From Chitinophaga hostae (GTDB taxonomy: Bacteria; Bacteroidota; Bacteroidia; Chitinophagales; Chitinophagaceae), in NCBI RefSeq assembly GCF_018224885.1, contig NZ_JAGTXB010000003.1, positions 124,001 through 188,000 of the forward strand: DNA of 64,000 nucleotides, read 5' to 3'. Shown here in pieces: positions 28,823 to 37,901 of the stretch. The stretch's first letter is position 1. Each line of letters begins with the position of its first letter. The notes beneath the pieces were generated by a model. It worked only from the letters and a program-made list of their open reading frames with translations, was not told the origin of the DNA and did no database searches. The position numbers were made by a program, and so were the translations under genes.

Positions 28823-30811
28823 TTACCTGGTTGTTCTCAGGAAACGGATGCTTTGGATAGTGATATCTCCGGGCGATCCTTCGGGGAACCGGATAAAAAG
28901 ATCATGCTGGCCGGACACCTTAGGTAAACTGCCGGTGTGTACGGCCTGCCCACCCGGCTTAACCGGCACCACAGCGATTTGCCGGCCATTCTGCGGGTCA
29001 TCTGTCAGCAGCTCCAGTTGCCCTCCTTTGGTGGCACTGCCTGTTATCTCAACGGCTTTTGCCTCACCGCCGGCGCCAAAATCTACCCCGGATATCATCA
29101 GCCAGCCACCATGGGTGGAAGAATTTGTAACGCCCCGGTTATCGCCCCGATTTATTTTGCTGATGCCGTAATAATTATTGCTTCCTATCGCAGGTAATCC
29201 GGAGAAGCCGTCTTTACAAATAAAAAAATGAAAATCAACCGGCCCTCTCTCTGCAAACAGACCGATACTTGTGCCTACCCAACTGTTGAAATCAGGTTGT
29301 GCTTTATCGATGGGCGCCGCGCTCAGCGACGGACCAACCTGTTGCCAGCTTTTACCATCTGCACTAAAGAAGCCGGTCAACCGGTGTTCAAACCTTTCCA
29401 GTTTAAGCCAAACATCTTTTCCCTTAGGGTAGGGTACTTCCCTCAGTGCGGTATCTAATTGGAATACGATACGCGGATTATCACCATGCTTATAGTAGAG
29501 GCGAGCAAACACACTTTGTTTTCCGTTGGTAAGATAGATGCCGCCATGCGCTTCCGGAATGCCCACCCCCACATTTACCCGGGTAACGGTGGTATAATAA
29601 TGGTCCGTTTCTTTTTGCACCAGGTGTGTTCTTCCGGTATCGGGAGATAAACGGATCCATCCTTTGCGTTGCGTCAGCGAATAGCTGGCGGCGGCGGGTT
29701 GCGTTAAAAAATGCCACCAGGAGCCCAGACTGTCTGTATCAAAACGATCAGTATGCACACTGCGCCAGGGCGTATTATCATTATCCAGTGCGGGCTTTAC
29801 CACCGGCCCGCTAACCGGCGCCACTCCCCAGGGACGATCGCCCTCCCATACTACCCGGTAAAGTGAAGTTTGCCGCCCCATGCCGGACCAGTCATCATTA
29901 CCACGCTTTTCATAACTCTGTCCCAATGTCCACCAGGTGCCATCAGCCAGCTGAACAGGCGCTGATATATGATTGGGACGCGGGAAAGTATTGCCGGGGT
30001 CCGTAATAGGTTTGAAAAAATCGCCCAGCCTTTCCCATTTGGAGGAATCGGCCGTCAGCGCCGTTGTACGCAAAACATACTGCCCCCCCGATACATCACC
30101 GGCCGGGAAATAATAATAGTACCCGTTGCGCTTACACATCACCGGGCCTTCGGCCCAGCTGTACTGCAAACCCGCATTCATCCAATCCAGGTTGATCACC
30201 GTATCAGTGAGCTGCCCGTCAACTCCAAGCGCCTGCAGTCTGTTTATTTTTTGTCCGTTTTTAATCACCATATAAGGCTTACCGTCATCATCTACAAAAA
30301 TCGAGTTATCATAACCCAGCGGCCCTGTCCGGACATGTTCCGTTACCCGCACCGGGGCCGACCATGGTCCGGCTGGTGATGACGCCGTTGAAAACCATTG
30401 TCCATGCGAAGAAAAATAGATCCGGTAGGCGCCATAAAAATAGGTGATGGCTCCCTGCCATACGCCGGCGCCGGGACGATCTGTTACCATACCGGTATTT
30501 GCGGGCGGTAATACGCGTCCAATCACTTTCCAATGTACCAGGTCGGTGGAATGATAGATGGGGAGATAAGGGTTAAAATGAAAAGAAGAACCACAGTGAT
30601 AGAAGTCGTTCCCTACCTTCAGTAACGTGGGGTCAGGATGATCACCAGGCAAAACCGGATTGACATAGGTATTTACCGCGGAATAGAAATTTACAGGATC
30701 TGCTGCCGGTTGTAGATCGGATGCCCCGGTAGAACCGCTTTGTTGGGCCATCCCGTTTTGTATCATCAGACTTAAACAGACAAAGACAAAAGTCATTGAT
30801 CTTAAAAACAT
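28823..30811 (-). CDS. GH43 glycosidase with C-terminal beta-sandwich and CBM6-like module
   Basis: 662 residues from the ATG at 30811 (MFLRSMTFVFVCLSLMIQNG, signal peptide); the frame is open 36 codons further up but without a signal. GH43 propeller with VNPVLPGDHPDP (base), GYDNSIFVDDDG (pKa Asp) and YSWAEGPVMCK (acid). A GH43-type concanavalin-like module (about 330-520) and a CBM6-like end follow. Likely a beta-xylosidase or arabinofuranosidase acting outside the cytoplasm on imported or surface fragments. It is 118 bases upstream of GH127 on the same strand. Confidence 0.9.
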   Translation of the reverse strand: MFLRSMTFVFVCLSLMIQNGMAQQSGSTGASDLQPAADPVNFYSAVNTYVNPVLPGDHPDPTLLKVGNDFYHCGSSFHFNPYLPIYHSTDLVHWKVIGRVLPPANTGMVTDRPGAGVWQGAITYFYGAYRIYFSSHGQWFSTASSPAGPWSAPVRVTEHVRTGPLGYDNSIFVDDDGKPYMVIKNGQKINRLQALGVDGQLTDTVINLDWMNAGLQYSWAEGPVMCKRNGYYYYFPAGDVSGGQYVLRTTALTADSSKWERLGDFFKPITDPGNTFPRPNHISAPVQLADGTWWTLGQSYEKRGNDDWSGMGRQTSLYRVVWEGDRPWGVAPVSGPVVKPALDNDNTPWRSVHTDRFDTDSLGSWWHFLTQPAAASYSLTQRKGWIRLSPDTGRTHLVQKETDHYYTTVTRVNVGVGIPEAHGGIYLTNGKQSVFARLYYKHGDNPRIVFQLDTALREVPYPKGKDVWLKLERFEHRLTGFFSADGKSWQQVGPSLSAAPIDKAQPDFNSWVGTSIGLFAERGPVDFHFFICKDGFSGLPAIGSNNYYGISKINRGDNRGVTNSSTHGGWLMISGVDFGAGGEAKAVEITGSATKGGQLELLTDDPQNGRQIAVVPVKPGGQAVHTGSLPKVSGQHDLFIRFPEGSPGDITIQSIRFLRTTR

Positions 30812-30920
30812 GTGCCAGATAATTTTTGTGGAGGCAAGGTAAGCAAGCACCCCTTCAACCGGCTGCCACAAATGTTGAAATGATGGGTAAAAATGTTCTG
30901 CCGGGGGATTATATGGCACT

Positions 30921-30954
30921 AAAAAGCTCCGACGGTTAAATACTGCCGGAGCTT
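30921..30954 (-). terminator. Terminator of the M13 peptidase gene
   Basis: Arms AAGCTCCG (30924-30931) and CGGAGCTT (30947-30954), with further partial pairing inside, followed by five T on the minus strand. It lies between the M13 stop and the GH43 start, so the peptidase is a separate unit. Confidence 0.75.
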
Positions 30955-30973
30955 ACAAGGTCTTTTCCGCACC

Positions 30974-32986
30974 TTACCATATCTTGATCCGCTTATCTTC
31001 GTCCAGGAACATCTTCTCTCCGGATCGTACATTAAAAGCTGAGTAAAAAGCGGGGATGTTCATTAGCGGTCCATTTACACGCCATATGGGTGGAGAATGA
31101 GGATCATTATTAACCCAGTAGCGCAGGTATTCATCCTTCATTTTCACCCGCCAGATCCTGGCCACTGAAAGGAAAAATCGCTGGTCAGGTGTAAAGCCTC
31201 CGATCCTCGTTGTATCCTGTCCTTGTTTGGTCATTTTAAAAGCATCATATGCCACGGCAATTCCGCTGATATCCGCTGTGTTTTCTCCTACTGTAAGCGC
31301 CCCTTTTATATGAATGCTATCCAGTACGGTGAACGTACTGTACAGGTCAATGACCTGTTGTGTTTTGGCCTTAAACTTCTTATAATCTTCAGGTGTCCAC
31401 CAGTTTTTTACGTTACCATCTTTATCAAACTGAGCACCCTGATCGTCAAACGTATGCGTCATTTCATGCCCGATCACCATACCAATGCCACCATAGTTAA
31501 GCGCGTCGTCAGCGTTATTGTCAAAGTAAGGAGGCTGCAAAATTCCGGCAGGGAACACAATCTCATTGGCGGAAGGATTGTTGTAAGCTGTAACTGTGGA
31601 AGGTGTAGTGAACCATTCAGTCTTGTCAACCGGCTTCCCCAATTTGGCGAGGTTGTATTGGAAGTTGTTCGCGGCTGCCGATACCACATTTTCAAAATAT
31701 TTATTCCTCACAATATTTACCTTACTGTATTCTCGCCATTTATCCGGATATCCGATCTTTTTAGTGATAGCAAATAATTTCACCTTGGCTTTTTGCCTGG
31801 TGCTGTCACTCATCCAATCCAGCTTGTCCACCCTATTGGAGAACGCCTTCTGCAGGTTATTCACAAGCTCCAGCATCCGTGTTTTGGCAGACTCCGGGAA
31901 ATATAGTTTCGTATATAATTGTCCCAATGCCTGGCCAAGATAGGTATCCACCACGCCTGACATGATCTCGCCGCGTGTTTTCTGCATGGTTTGTCCCGTA
32001 AGGACTTTATTATACTCAAAAGATGAATTTACAAAGGGTTTGCTAAGGTAATCTGCATAGGTACTAATATAATTTGCGCTCAGGTATACTTTCCAATCCC
32101 CGAGCGGAATCGATTTGAGAAGTGTGTTCAATTTGTCATAATAACCTGGTTGGGCTACATCCAGTGAATCAATGGTAGCACCCATATGTTGGAAGAAAGT
32201 TGTCCAACCTATATTGGGTTGTTGCTTATTTAAAGCCGCCAGCCCTACTTTATGGAAATTGGCTTTTACATCCCGCAGCTCAACATTGGTTTTATGTGCT
32301 GCTGCCAGCTGCTTTTCGATATTGTAAACAAGTGCCGCATTTTTTTGTGCTAAGGCAGTATCGCTTCCCGTCAGCATAAAAAGATCTGCGAGGTATTTTT
32401 TATATGCCTGCTGTATAGCAACAGTGGTTGTATCAGTCTTGAAGTAATAATCCCTGTCAGGCATGCCGATACCAGTTTGATAAATATGCCCAATATTCAT
32501 GCTACTGTTTTCCTGATCGGGCGCAACCTGAAAGGCAATAAGAGAGATGTTTGACAATTTGGTTTCTTCTGCCATGAATGTAAGCATATCAGCAATACCG
32601 GTGATGGCATTAATCCGCTGTAACCCGGTTTTGAGCGGCTCAAAGCCACGCTGGTTGATTATATTGGTATCCATTCCGGAAGCAAAGAAATCACCGATCT
32701 TTTGTTCAAGGCTGCCCGGAGGATTATTACTTTTTGATACGCTATCAAGAATACCTTGTAACCTGAGACGTTGCTGATAGTTCATAAATCGGTATGCACC
32801 TACGCCCGACTGGCTGGGTGGTATCTGTGCGGTATCATACCATTTTAAATTTACATAATTATAAAAATTATCACCCGGCTGAATGGTCGAGTCGATTCCT
32901 TCAATAGCAATGAAGGGTTTTTTATTTGTTTGCGGTTGGCAGGCAACAAAAACTAAGAAAACGGATAGCAAAAACCAGTTTTTCAT
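30974..32986 (-). CDS. M13 family metallopeptidase (neprilysin/PepO-like) lipoprotein
   Basis: 670 residues with lipoprotein signal (VFLVFVACQPQ). Zinc site: His507-Glu508-x-x-His511 in GHEMTHTFDDQG and third ligand Glu568 in GENTADISG. The substrate motif NPSANEIVFPAGILQPP is intact, and the end KRIKIW matches the usual CxW tail in place except that the Cys is replaced. Length is typical of the family. It degrades peptides in the periplasm or at the surface. Its own terminator separates it from the xylan genes, so a role in glycan use is not implied. Confidence 0.95.
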   Translation of the reverse strand: MKNWFLLSVFLVFVACQPQTNKKPFIAIEGIDSTIQPGDNFYNYVNLKWYDTAQIPPSQSGVGAYRFMNYQQRLRLQGILDSVSKSNNPPGSLEQKIGDFFASGMDTNIINQRGFEPLKTGLQRINAITGIADMLTFMAEETKLSNISLIAFQVAPDQENSSMNIGHIYQTGIGMPDRDYYFKTDTTTVAIQQAYKKYLADLFMLTGSDTALAQKNAALVYNIEKQLAAAHKTNVELRDVKANFHKVGLAALNKQQPNIGWTTFFQHMGATIDSLDVAQPGYYDKLNTLLKSIPLGDWKVYLSANYISTYADYLSKPFVNSSFEYNKVLTGQTMQKTRGEIMSGVVDTYLGQALGQLYTKLYFPESAKTRMLELVNNLQKAFSNRVDKLDWMSDSTRQKAKVKLFAITKKIGYPDKWREYSKVNIVRNKYFENVVSAAANNFQYNLAKLGKPVDKTEWFTTPSTVTAYNNPSANEIVFPAGILQPPYFDNNADDALNYGGIGMVIGHEMTHTFDDQGAQFDKDGNVKNWWTPEDYKKFKAKTQQVIDLYSTFTVLDSIHIKGALTVGENTADISGIAVAYDAFKMTKQGQDTTRIGGFTPDQRFFLSVARIWRVKMKDEYLRYWVNNDPHSPPIWRVNGPLMNIPAFYSAFNVRSGEKMFLDEDKRIKIW

Positions 32987-33401
32987 ATAGATTAGATTGG
33001 TTGCGAAATGATGTTAAATGATTAATAAAGATATCGTTTCTATCTAATACTTTTTCAACTATACCATACTTCAGATGCCGGAATCTTTATAGTTCATCTT
33101 TGACAATCATGCGGACGGAAACGTAGGAATATACAGGAACATGCTTTTGTGAAGATTTAAATTAACATATTCCCACTGTATGCCCAAACAGGATCAAGAT
33201 AAGATCTGTTCAAAACCAGGCCAGCACAACTTATTATAACGATAACGCATCTACGTTTTAGAAATCACACGTTCATGGTATTTCCATTATTTCATTTTTT
33301 AAACTGATTTTAATGTACTTAATTTGCACCCGCTCTGAAGTACGGTAGCAGTAACCTATAAATTGTAACACTAATTCATATTCATAAAATCCCAAAGCAC
33401 A
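32987..33401. other. 415-base intergenic region between divergent genes
   Basis: No coding frame with family features is seen. It must hold the promoters of the M13 gene (minus) and of the barrel protein at 33402 (plus). On the plus strand TTAATTTG near 33318 is a 7-of-8 match to TAnnTTTG. I see no repeats or RNA gene. Confidence 0.4.
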
Positions 33402-33989
33402 ATGAAGAAGATCATATTGTTGACCCTTGCCTTTGCAGCATGTTTCAGCGCTTATTCTCAAAAGTTTATGCATGGCGCAGGCGTCATCGTTCTGGTAGAT
33501 AAAACCGAGTATTCAGATGCCAGGGCAGTGGGTGGACTTACTTATTCCCCCCGCATTAATTTTTTCCGGAAAGATAATTTATCCTTATCTGTGGGTATTC
33601 CGTTGAGCGTGGGATTAGGTGGTAACTACAGCAGTCATATCGGCTCCTACAGGAATGAAACTACTAACATCCGCTTCATGTTCAATTTGCCGGCAATAGT
33701 CAATGCAAACTTTGGCCGCGGCTCCAGCAAGAACGCACATAGCCGCATGGGCTTTTTTGTAGGCGCAGGATACGGGTATCACTTTAGCACCGAGGCCGAC
33801 AATTACTCAGGCGACTATGGCGAGTACAACTCTGCCGAAAGTTCCAGCACTACCGGTCCCGTGGCCAATGCAGGTCTTCGTATAGGCGTGGGCAGGATAC
33901 ACAACATAGAAATAAAACTGAGCTACATGAAAGGTGTAACAGATAATAAACCTGACATTTACAGTTTGGCAACACTGTTTAACTTCTAA
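33402..33989 (+). CDS. Outer-membrane beta-barrel protein
   Basis: 195 residues with signal peptide MKKIILLTLAFAACFSAYSQ. The mature part alternates polar and apolar residues in strands rich in Gly/Tyr/Ser (GFFVGAGYGYHF, NAGLRIGVGRIHNIEIKLSYMKG) and ends in NF, typical of an eight-stranded porin-like OMP. Function unknown. It is followed 41 bases later by another small exported protein, probably co-transcribed. Confidence 0.7.
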   Translation: MKKIILLTLAFAACFSAYSQKFMHGAGVIVLVDKTEYSDARAVGGLTYSPRINFFRKDNLSLSVGIPLSVGLGGNYSSHIGSYRNETTNIRFMFNLPAIVNANFGRGSSKNAHSRMGFFVGAGYGYHFSTEADNYSGDYGEYNSAESSSTTGPVANAGLRIGVGRIHNIEIKLSYMKGVTDNKPDIYSLATLFNF

Positions 33990-34030
33990 ACATTTCTTTT
34001 TTCACTTTATACCATTTATTCCTTTTCACT

Positions 34031-34618
34031 ATGAAAAAATTATTTGCACTGATCCTCGTGGCTGGATCAATGATGACCGGCATTTCCGCACAGGCGCAGG
34101 ATGTTGTTAAGGGTAACCTGACCTTCCTGAAAGATGTTAAAGAAATACAGATTTCTTATGTATACGATAATATAACCGTAGGCAAGGATGGCAAAGAAGC
34201 CACTTACATCAAAAGAAAAAAAGCAGAGAAAGAATCAAAAGAACCCGGCACCGGCAAAGCATGGGAAGAAAGCTGGATAAGCGATAGAAAAAATCATTAC
34301 CAGCCAAAATTCAACGAGCTATTTGCGAAATATTCCAAAAGAACCATCAGCGAAGATGCTTCTACTAAATATATCATGGAAGTACACACCAAATTTATCG
34401 AGGTAGGATACAATGTAGGCATTAGTTCTGCCAAAGCAGCGGTTAATCTCGAAATTTATTTTTACGATGCTGCTGATAAATCTAAAGTCCTCTGCAAAAT
34501 TATGCTGAATGATATGAAAGGCGGTAAAGGTCAGTTTGCCACCGGTCCGCGTATCGGTGATGCATACGCCAAAGCCGGTAAAGTACTTGGCAAATTCGTA
34601 GCTAAAAAAGCTAAATAG
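34031..34618 (+). CDS. Exported hypothetical protein
   Basis: 195 residues with signal peptide MKKLFALILVAGSMMTGISA. The mature part is Lys-rich and basic, with a charged stretch KRKKAEKESKE and a C-terminal helix-like KAGKVLGKFVAKKAK. Strands around YIMEVHTKFIEVGYNVGISS suggest a small alpha/beta periplasmic domain. I recognise no family. It ends at a strong terminator together with the upstream OMP gene. Confidence 0.65.
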   Translation: MKKLFALILVAGSMMTGISAQAQDVVKGNLTFLKDVKEIQISYVYDNITVGKDGKEATYIKRKKAEKESKEPGTGKAWEESWISDRKNHYQPKFNELFAKYSKRTISEDASTKYIMEVHTKFIEVGYNVGISSAKAAVNLEIYFYDAADKSKVLCKIMLNDMKGGKGQFATGPRIGDAYAKAGKVLGKFVAKKAK

Positions 34619-34636
34619 ATCTAAGCATTTAAAACG

Positions 34637-34675
34637 GAAAGGCTGCCTCTTACGACAGAGGCAGCCTTTCTTTTT
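34637..34675 (+). terminator. Rho-independent terminator
   Basis: 14-bp stem GAAAGGCTGCCTCT (34637-34650), loop TACGAC, AGAGGCAGCCTTTC (34657-34670), followed by five T. It ends the 33402-34618 unit. Confidence 0.9.
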
Positions 34676-34713
34676 ATGGTCATTGAAAGCGATGACTTTC
34701 TCTTAATAAACTG

Positions 34714-34745
34714 AAAAGCCTTCGCATAATGCGAAGGCTTTTTAA
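34714..34745. terminator. Second terminator-like hairpin
   Basis: AAAAGCCTTCGCA (34714-34726), loop TAA, TGCGAAGGCTTTT (34730-34742), T-rich on both sides. It stands immediately before the tRNA-like sequence at 34751 and has no adjacent gene of its own; in other genomes such a hairpin would end a tRNA transcript. Confidence 0.7.
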
Positions 34746-34750
34746 TTTTT

Positions 34751-34785
34751 GCGGAGAGAGAGGGAGTCCTGTCGAACTCCTAATA
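34751..34785 (-). other. tRNA-Ser 3'-end-like remnant, candidate attachment site
   Basis: Read on the minus strand, GACTCCCTCTCTCTCCGC matches, as far as I know the family, the last 18 bases of Bacteroidota tRNA-Ser (T-stem 3' side, acceptor and discriminator) except for one base. The sequence upstream does not continue as a tRNA: no full cloverleaf can be folded. The composition becomes clearly AT-richer beyond this point. Both facts fit an att site of an element inserted at a tRNA-Ser gene. Confidence 0.4.
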
Positions 34786-34911
34786 CCTCTTTTGAGTTTT
34801 TTAAACAATATTAAATAATTGATTTACAAATACTTTATACAAAATATAACAAAACTTCGAAGTTCATTCATTAAATAACAGAATATTTACATATATATTT
34901 ATAATTATATT

Positions 34912-35217
34912 TTAAGCCCTTTCTAAATGAGCCACACCCTGTTTTCGAAGCTCATTACTGGCCCCCAGTCGACCAAAAGCTGGATTCATGGTTGCCATCT
35001 CCACGACAGCTGTCTCTACTTCAGGTTCTATCAGGTTCTTTAATATGGGCTTTTTTCTGCTGATCTCCTGAAGAGCGATTTCCCCTCCTTTATCAAATAG
35101 CTCTCTATATCTATAAAATCTATCACGGCTGAAACCGAAGATCTTGCATGCTTGTGATACATTTCCTAATTCTTCGGCCAATCTGAGTAGGCCTACTTTG
35201 TTTTTGATATCATTTGT
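34912..35217 (-). pseudogene. IS481-family transposase remnant (N-terminal part)
   Basis: The frame reads NDIKNKVGLLRLAEELGNVS and then QACKIFGFSRDRFYRYRELF, the HTH start of Bacteroidota IS481 transposases, and continues to FGRLGASNELRKQGV. It then departs from the family and stops; the DDE catalytic domain is missing. The 5' side also lacks a proper start. No terminal inverted repeats were seen. It marks past insertion at the island edge. Confidence 0.8.
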
Positions 35218-35322
35218 CTATGTAGCGATGAAAATTCTCGAATTAATTTGTTCAAAAAATTTTTCAAATAAAGCTTGCCTTAATACTTACCATTGCTATT
35301 TTCACTTTCTAGTTGTATAATT

Positions 35323-37440
35323 TTACAGCTTACCAATCACTTTATGAACATTATCAAGCCTAATCAATTTGTAGTTAGTACTATCTAAATCCTCTATTAG
35401 GATATCCAAATCAATTTTCTCATTCTCCTCGTTGTGAAGAGGCTTGTCAATTGAAGTGAAAATTATAGTTTGCTTTTCTGTTATACTAGATGATACTTTA
35501 AAAAGTGATTTTAAGCTACTTAAATTTGTTCGATGTTGTCCTGGTTCATCAAAAATTATAATACCAGGATGATTAATTCCATTTTTTAATAGACCTAATG
35601 TATATGCCCAAATATTACGAACAAAGTCTGACGCAGATGAATTAATACGAATCGATTGAGGTGTAATATCGTTTCTATGATTCTTATATACAGGAAAATA
35701 TTTGAACGGCTCTTTTCTGTTTATAGAAATTTGATATTTTTCATTACTTTCATAACCAAATCCAAAAAGGTAATTCTTATACTGAGTTTCAAAATCAGAT
35801 AATTTGACCCCATCCTCCTCTTCTGATTCACCCAAATTTCCAATTTTCACATTGTTGTTATGGTATTTATTAGCTAACGTTTCCAATTCCTTTTTCAATT
35901 CTGAAATAGACTCCTTAAGTAGTTGTAAATTTTCAATTTCCCGCTCAAGTTGAAGTTTCCTTACCACTTCTGACTCAGAAAATGCTCTATCGTCTGCAAT
36001 TAGATCTTTTGAAAGTGCCTTTATTAAGATTTCCTTTTGCCGCAATGAGTTTTTAAAATATTGTAAAAGAGTGTCTTTCTCGCTAACTGTTTCCTTCAAA
36101 CTTCCAATAGAAGATTCGATAATTTTCTTTTGGCTTCGCAAAAAACTGGTATTCTCTTCTAATGTAAGTTGAGGAATCGTTATGTTTTGTGTAGAAATAA
36201 GGTTAGTTGTAACTTCTTGGGAACAAGTTGGGCAATAATTTGCCCCTCGCTCATTAATTATATTTTCGCTAAAGACCTTCTGTAGATTGATATGATCCTT
36301 AATCTCGGATTCCACAACGTTTAATTGACTACTTAAGCTAGCAAATTGTTGCTTCTCTATCCGTAACTTATTCTCAAACCTTTCAATATAATCTTTGAGC
36401 CTGAAATATTCCTCCTTTTGCTCATTAAATTCTAATATAGCCGATTCCCTATTTTCCCTAATAGTAGAAATGGGTCTATTTTCCAGTTCCCTAACTATCA
36501 GACTTTTTTGACCCAGAAACTCATCATATCCAATTCTCTCATCTTCAGAAGTAGAGAACAAAACAGTAATTTTTTCAATTTCAGTTTTGTCCGTTGTAAG
36601 TTCTTCAGGAACGTTAATAATTGTGGCGTTATTTTGTTTTTCTAAATAGGAGAATGATTTAATTTTTCTCCTCCAATCCTCAGTTATTGTACTTTTCTCT
36701 TTATTTAATACATCTTTCTGGGTAGAAAGCTCAATTTCATTCAATCCAAGTATAAATTCAACAATTTTTTCTTTAGCCTTTGTAATTCCAAAAAAAGGCA
36801 TCGTAGCAAAAAAATCAGACCAGCCCTTTGTCTGCTCAATTAATAATGCTGAAAAAATTGTTTGAAGGTAAAGTGGGCTGTAATTATCTGACCTAGAGCT
36901 ATTGCTTACCTTCGGCAATTGAATGTTTATAAAATCAGTCAACCAATTAAAAAAACCGTTTGGATCTTCATTATTCCCTCTTGAATTAACAAAAAAAACA
37001 CTTTGATCGATGTGATTATCTAGGTCATTAATATGTTCAAATGAAGACTGATGAACTATGATATTTGATGTTTTTATTTCTTCCGTATTAGATTTAATAT
37101 ATCTTTCTAAACAAACAATTTCATTATTTTCATTTTCTATCTCTAAGACAATTTTGGAAGAAAGTACCTTGTAAATAATACCATCTTCTTCTTCGCTCAA
37201 CTTAATAGTAAATTCTTCTTTAAGAGCCTTATCTAAGGCTTTTTCGTTATGAGCTCCGAGAAGTTCCTCCATTCCAAGTCCATAATAAATGCAGGTATTT
37301 ATGGTTGTTTTTCCTCTTGAATTTGGTCCAGCAATAATATTCAATCCCTGTTTAAACGAAAAATCGAAACCATATAAATCAGCTATATTTTCACTCTTAT
37401 CTGTTAGGATTTCAGCTCTTACTTTATTTATCTTAAACAT
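35323..37440 (-). CDS. Rad50-like ABC ATPase of an ABC three-component (ABC-3C) system
   Basis: 705 residues, soluble. Walker A GPNSRGKTT near residues 38-46; central coiled coil (about 290-560) broken by a zinc-hook-like pair Cys403/Cys406 in YCPTCSQ; signature region SSASDFVRNIWAYTL; Walker B GIIIFDEPGQH and a final IFTSIDKP strand. This is an SMC/Rad50-type ATPase, not a transporter. It is the last gene of a four-gene run (MBL, protease, middle component, ATPase), 5 bases after the middle component. In ABC-3C conflict systems such an ATPase senses invader nucleic acid and licenses the effectors. Base use is AT-rich, unlike the xylan locus. Confidence 0.85.
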   Translation of the reverse strand: MFKINKVRAEILTDKSENIADLYGFDFSFKQGLNIIAGPNSRGKTTINTCIYYGLGMEELLGAHNEKALDKALKEEFTIKLSEEEDGIIYKVLSSKIVLEIENENNEIVCLERYIKSNTEEIKTSNIIVHQSSFEHINDLDNHIDQSVFFVNSRGNNEDPNGFFNWLTDFINIQLPKVSNSSRSDNYSPLYLQTIFSALLIEQTKGWSDFFATMPFFGITKAKEKIVEFILGLNEIELSTQKDVLNKEKSTITEDWRRKIKSFSYLEKQNNATIINVPEELTTDKTEIEKITVLFSTSEDERIGYDEFLGQKSLIVRELENRPISTIRENRESAILEFNEQKEEYFRLKDYIERFENKLRIEKQQFASLSSQLNVVESEIKDHINLQKVFSENIINERGANYCPTCSQEVTTNLISTQNITIPQLTLEENTSFLRSQKKIIESSIGSLKETVSEKDTLLQYFKNSLRQKEILIKALSKDLIADDRAFSESEVVRKLQLEREIENLQLLKESISELKKELETLANKYHNNNVKIGNLGESEEEDGVKLSDFETQYKNYLFGFGYESNEKYQISINRKEPFKYFPVYKNHRNDITPQSIRINSSASDFVRNIWAYTLGLLKNGINHPGIIIFDEPGQHRTNLSSLKSLFKVSSSITEKQTIIFTSIDKPLHNEENEKIDLDILIEDLDSTNYKLIRLDNVHKVIGKL

Positions 37441-37445
37441 ATTTT

Positions 37446-37901
37446 CTATATTAATTTCCAGTTCCTATTTGCATTACTTAATCTGTTTTTTGGTATCTTC
37501 CCCAATGCCTTTATTTTCTGTATTTCATCTTGAAACAGTTCAAACTGGTCTATTGCCTTAATAATCTCATCACCTTTATCCGTTATCCGAATTTCAAGTG
37601 TCTGACTTACAATCACTCGTTCAATGTATTTATTAATTAGGCCTAGGGCTAATACCTCATCTATACCATGCTCAAATGTCCATGGCGTTAAACTATTTCT
37701 CTGTTGGTTCGCCAAATCTAGCAATACCTGATAGTTGGATTCACTACGTAAACTCCAAAAAACAATATGTATTAAATCCAAGCTTGCCTTTTTAGCGTAA
37801 CCGCATTTTGCAATAATAGCTAATAATAAAACCACCTTATAATACCCATTATATCGAATAGATATTGACGTTGGCTTTTGATCTAATTGAATATTAATCA
37901 T
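37446..37901 (-). CDS. ABC-3C middle component-like protein
   Basis: 151 residues with helix-turn-helix-like segments: YNGYYKVVLLLAIIAKCG, LTPWTFEHGIDEVLALGLI and LEIRITDKGDEIIKAI, the last with the ITxKG pattern of winged-helix proteins. Size, position between effector and ATPase, and an 8-base overlap with the protease gene fit the 'middle component' of ABC three-component systems, which couples ATPase to effector. The assignment to a specific MC family is by context. Confidence 0.7.
   Translation of the reverse strand: MINIQLDQKPTSISIRYNGYYKVVLLLAIIAKCGYAKKASLDLIHIVFWSLRSESNYQVLLDLANQQRNSLTPWTFEHGIDEVLALGLINKYIERVIVSQTLEIRITDKGDEIIKAIDQFELFQDEIQKIKALGKIPKNRLSNANRNWKLI

Noticed and set aside
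30974..32986. M13 peptidase as part of the xylan operon
   Set aside because: A terminator at 30921-30954 separates it from the GH43 gene, and the family acts on peptides.
34751..34792. Intact tRNA-Ser
   Set aside because: Only the last about 18 bases resemble a tRNA; the rest cannot form a cloverleaf, so it is listed only as a remnant.
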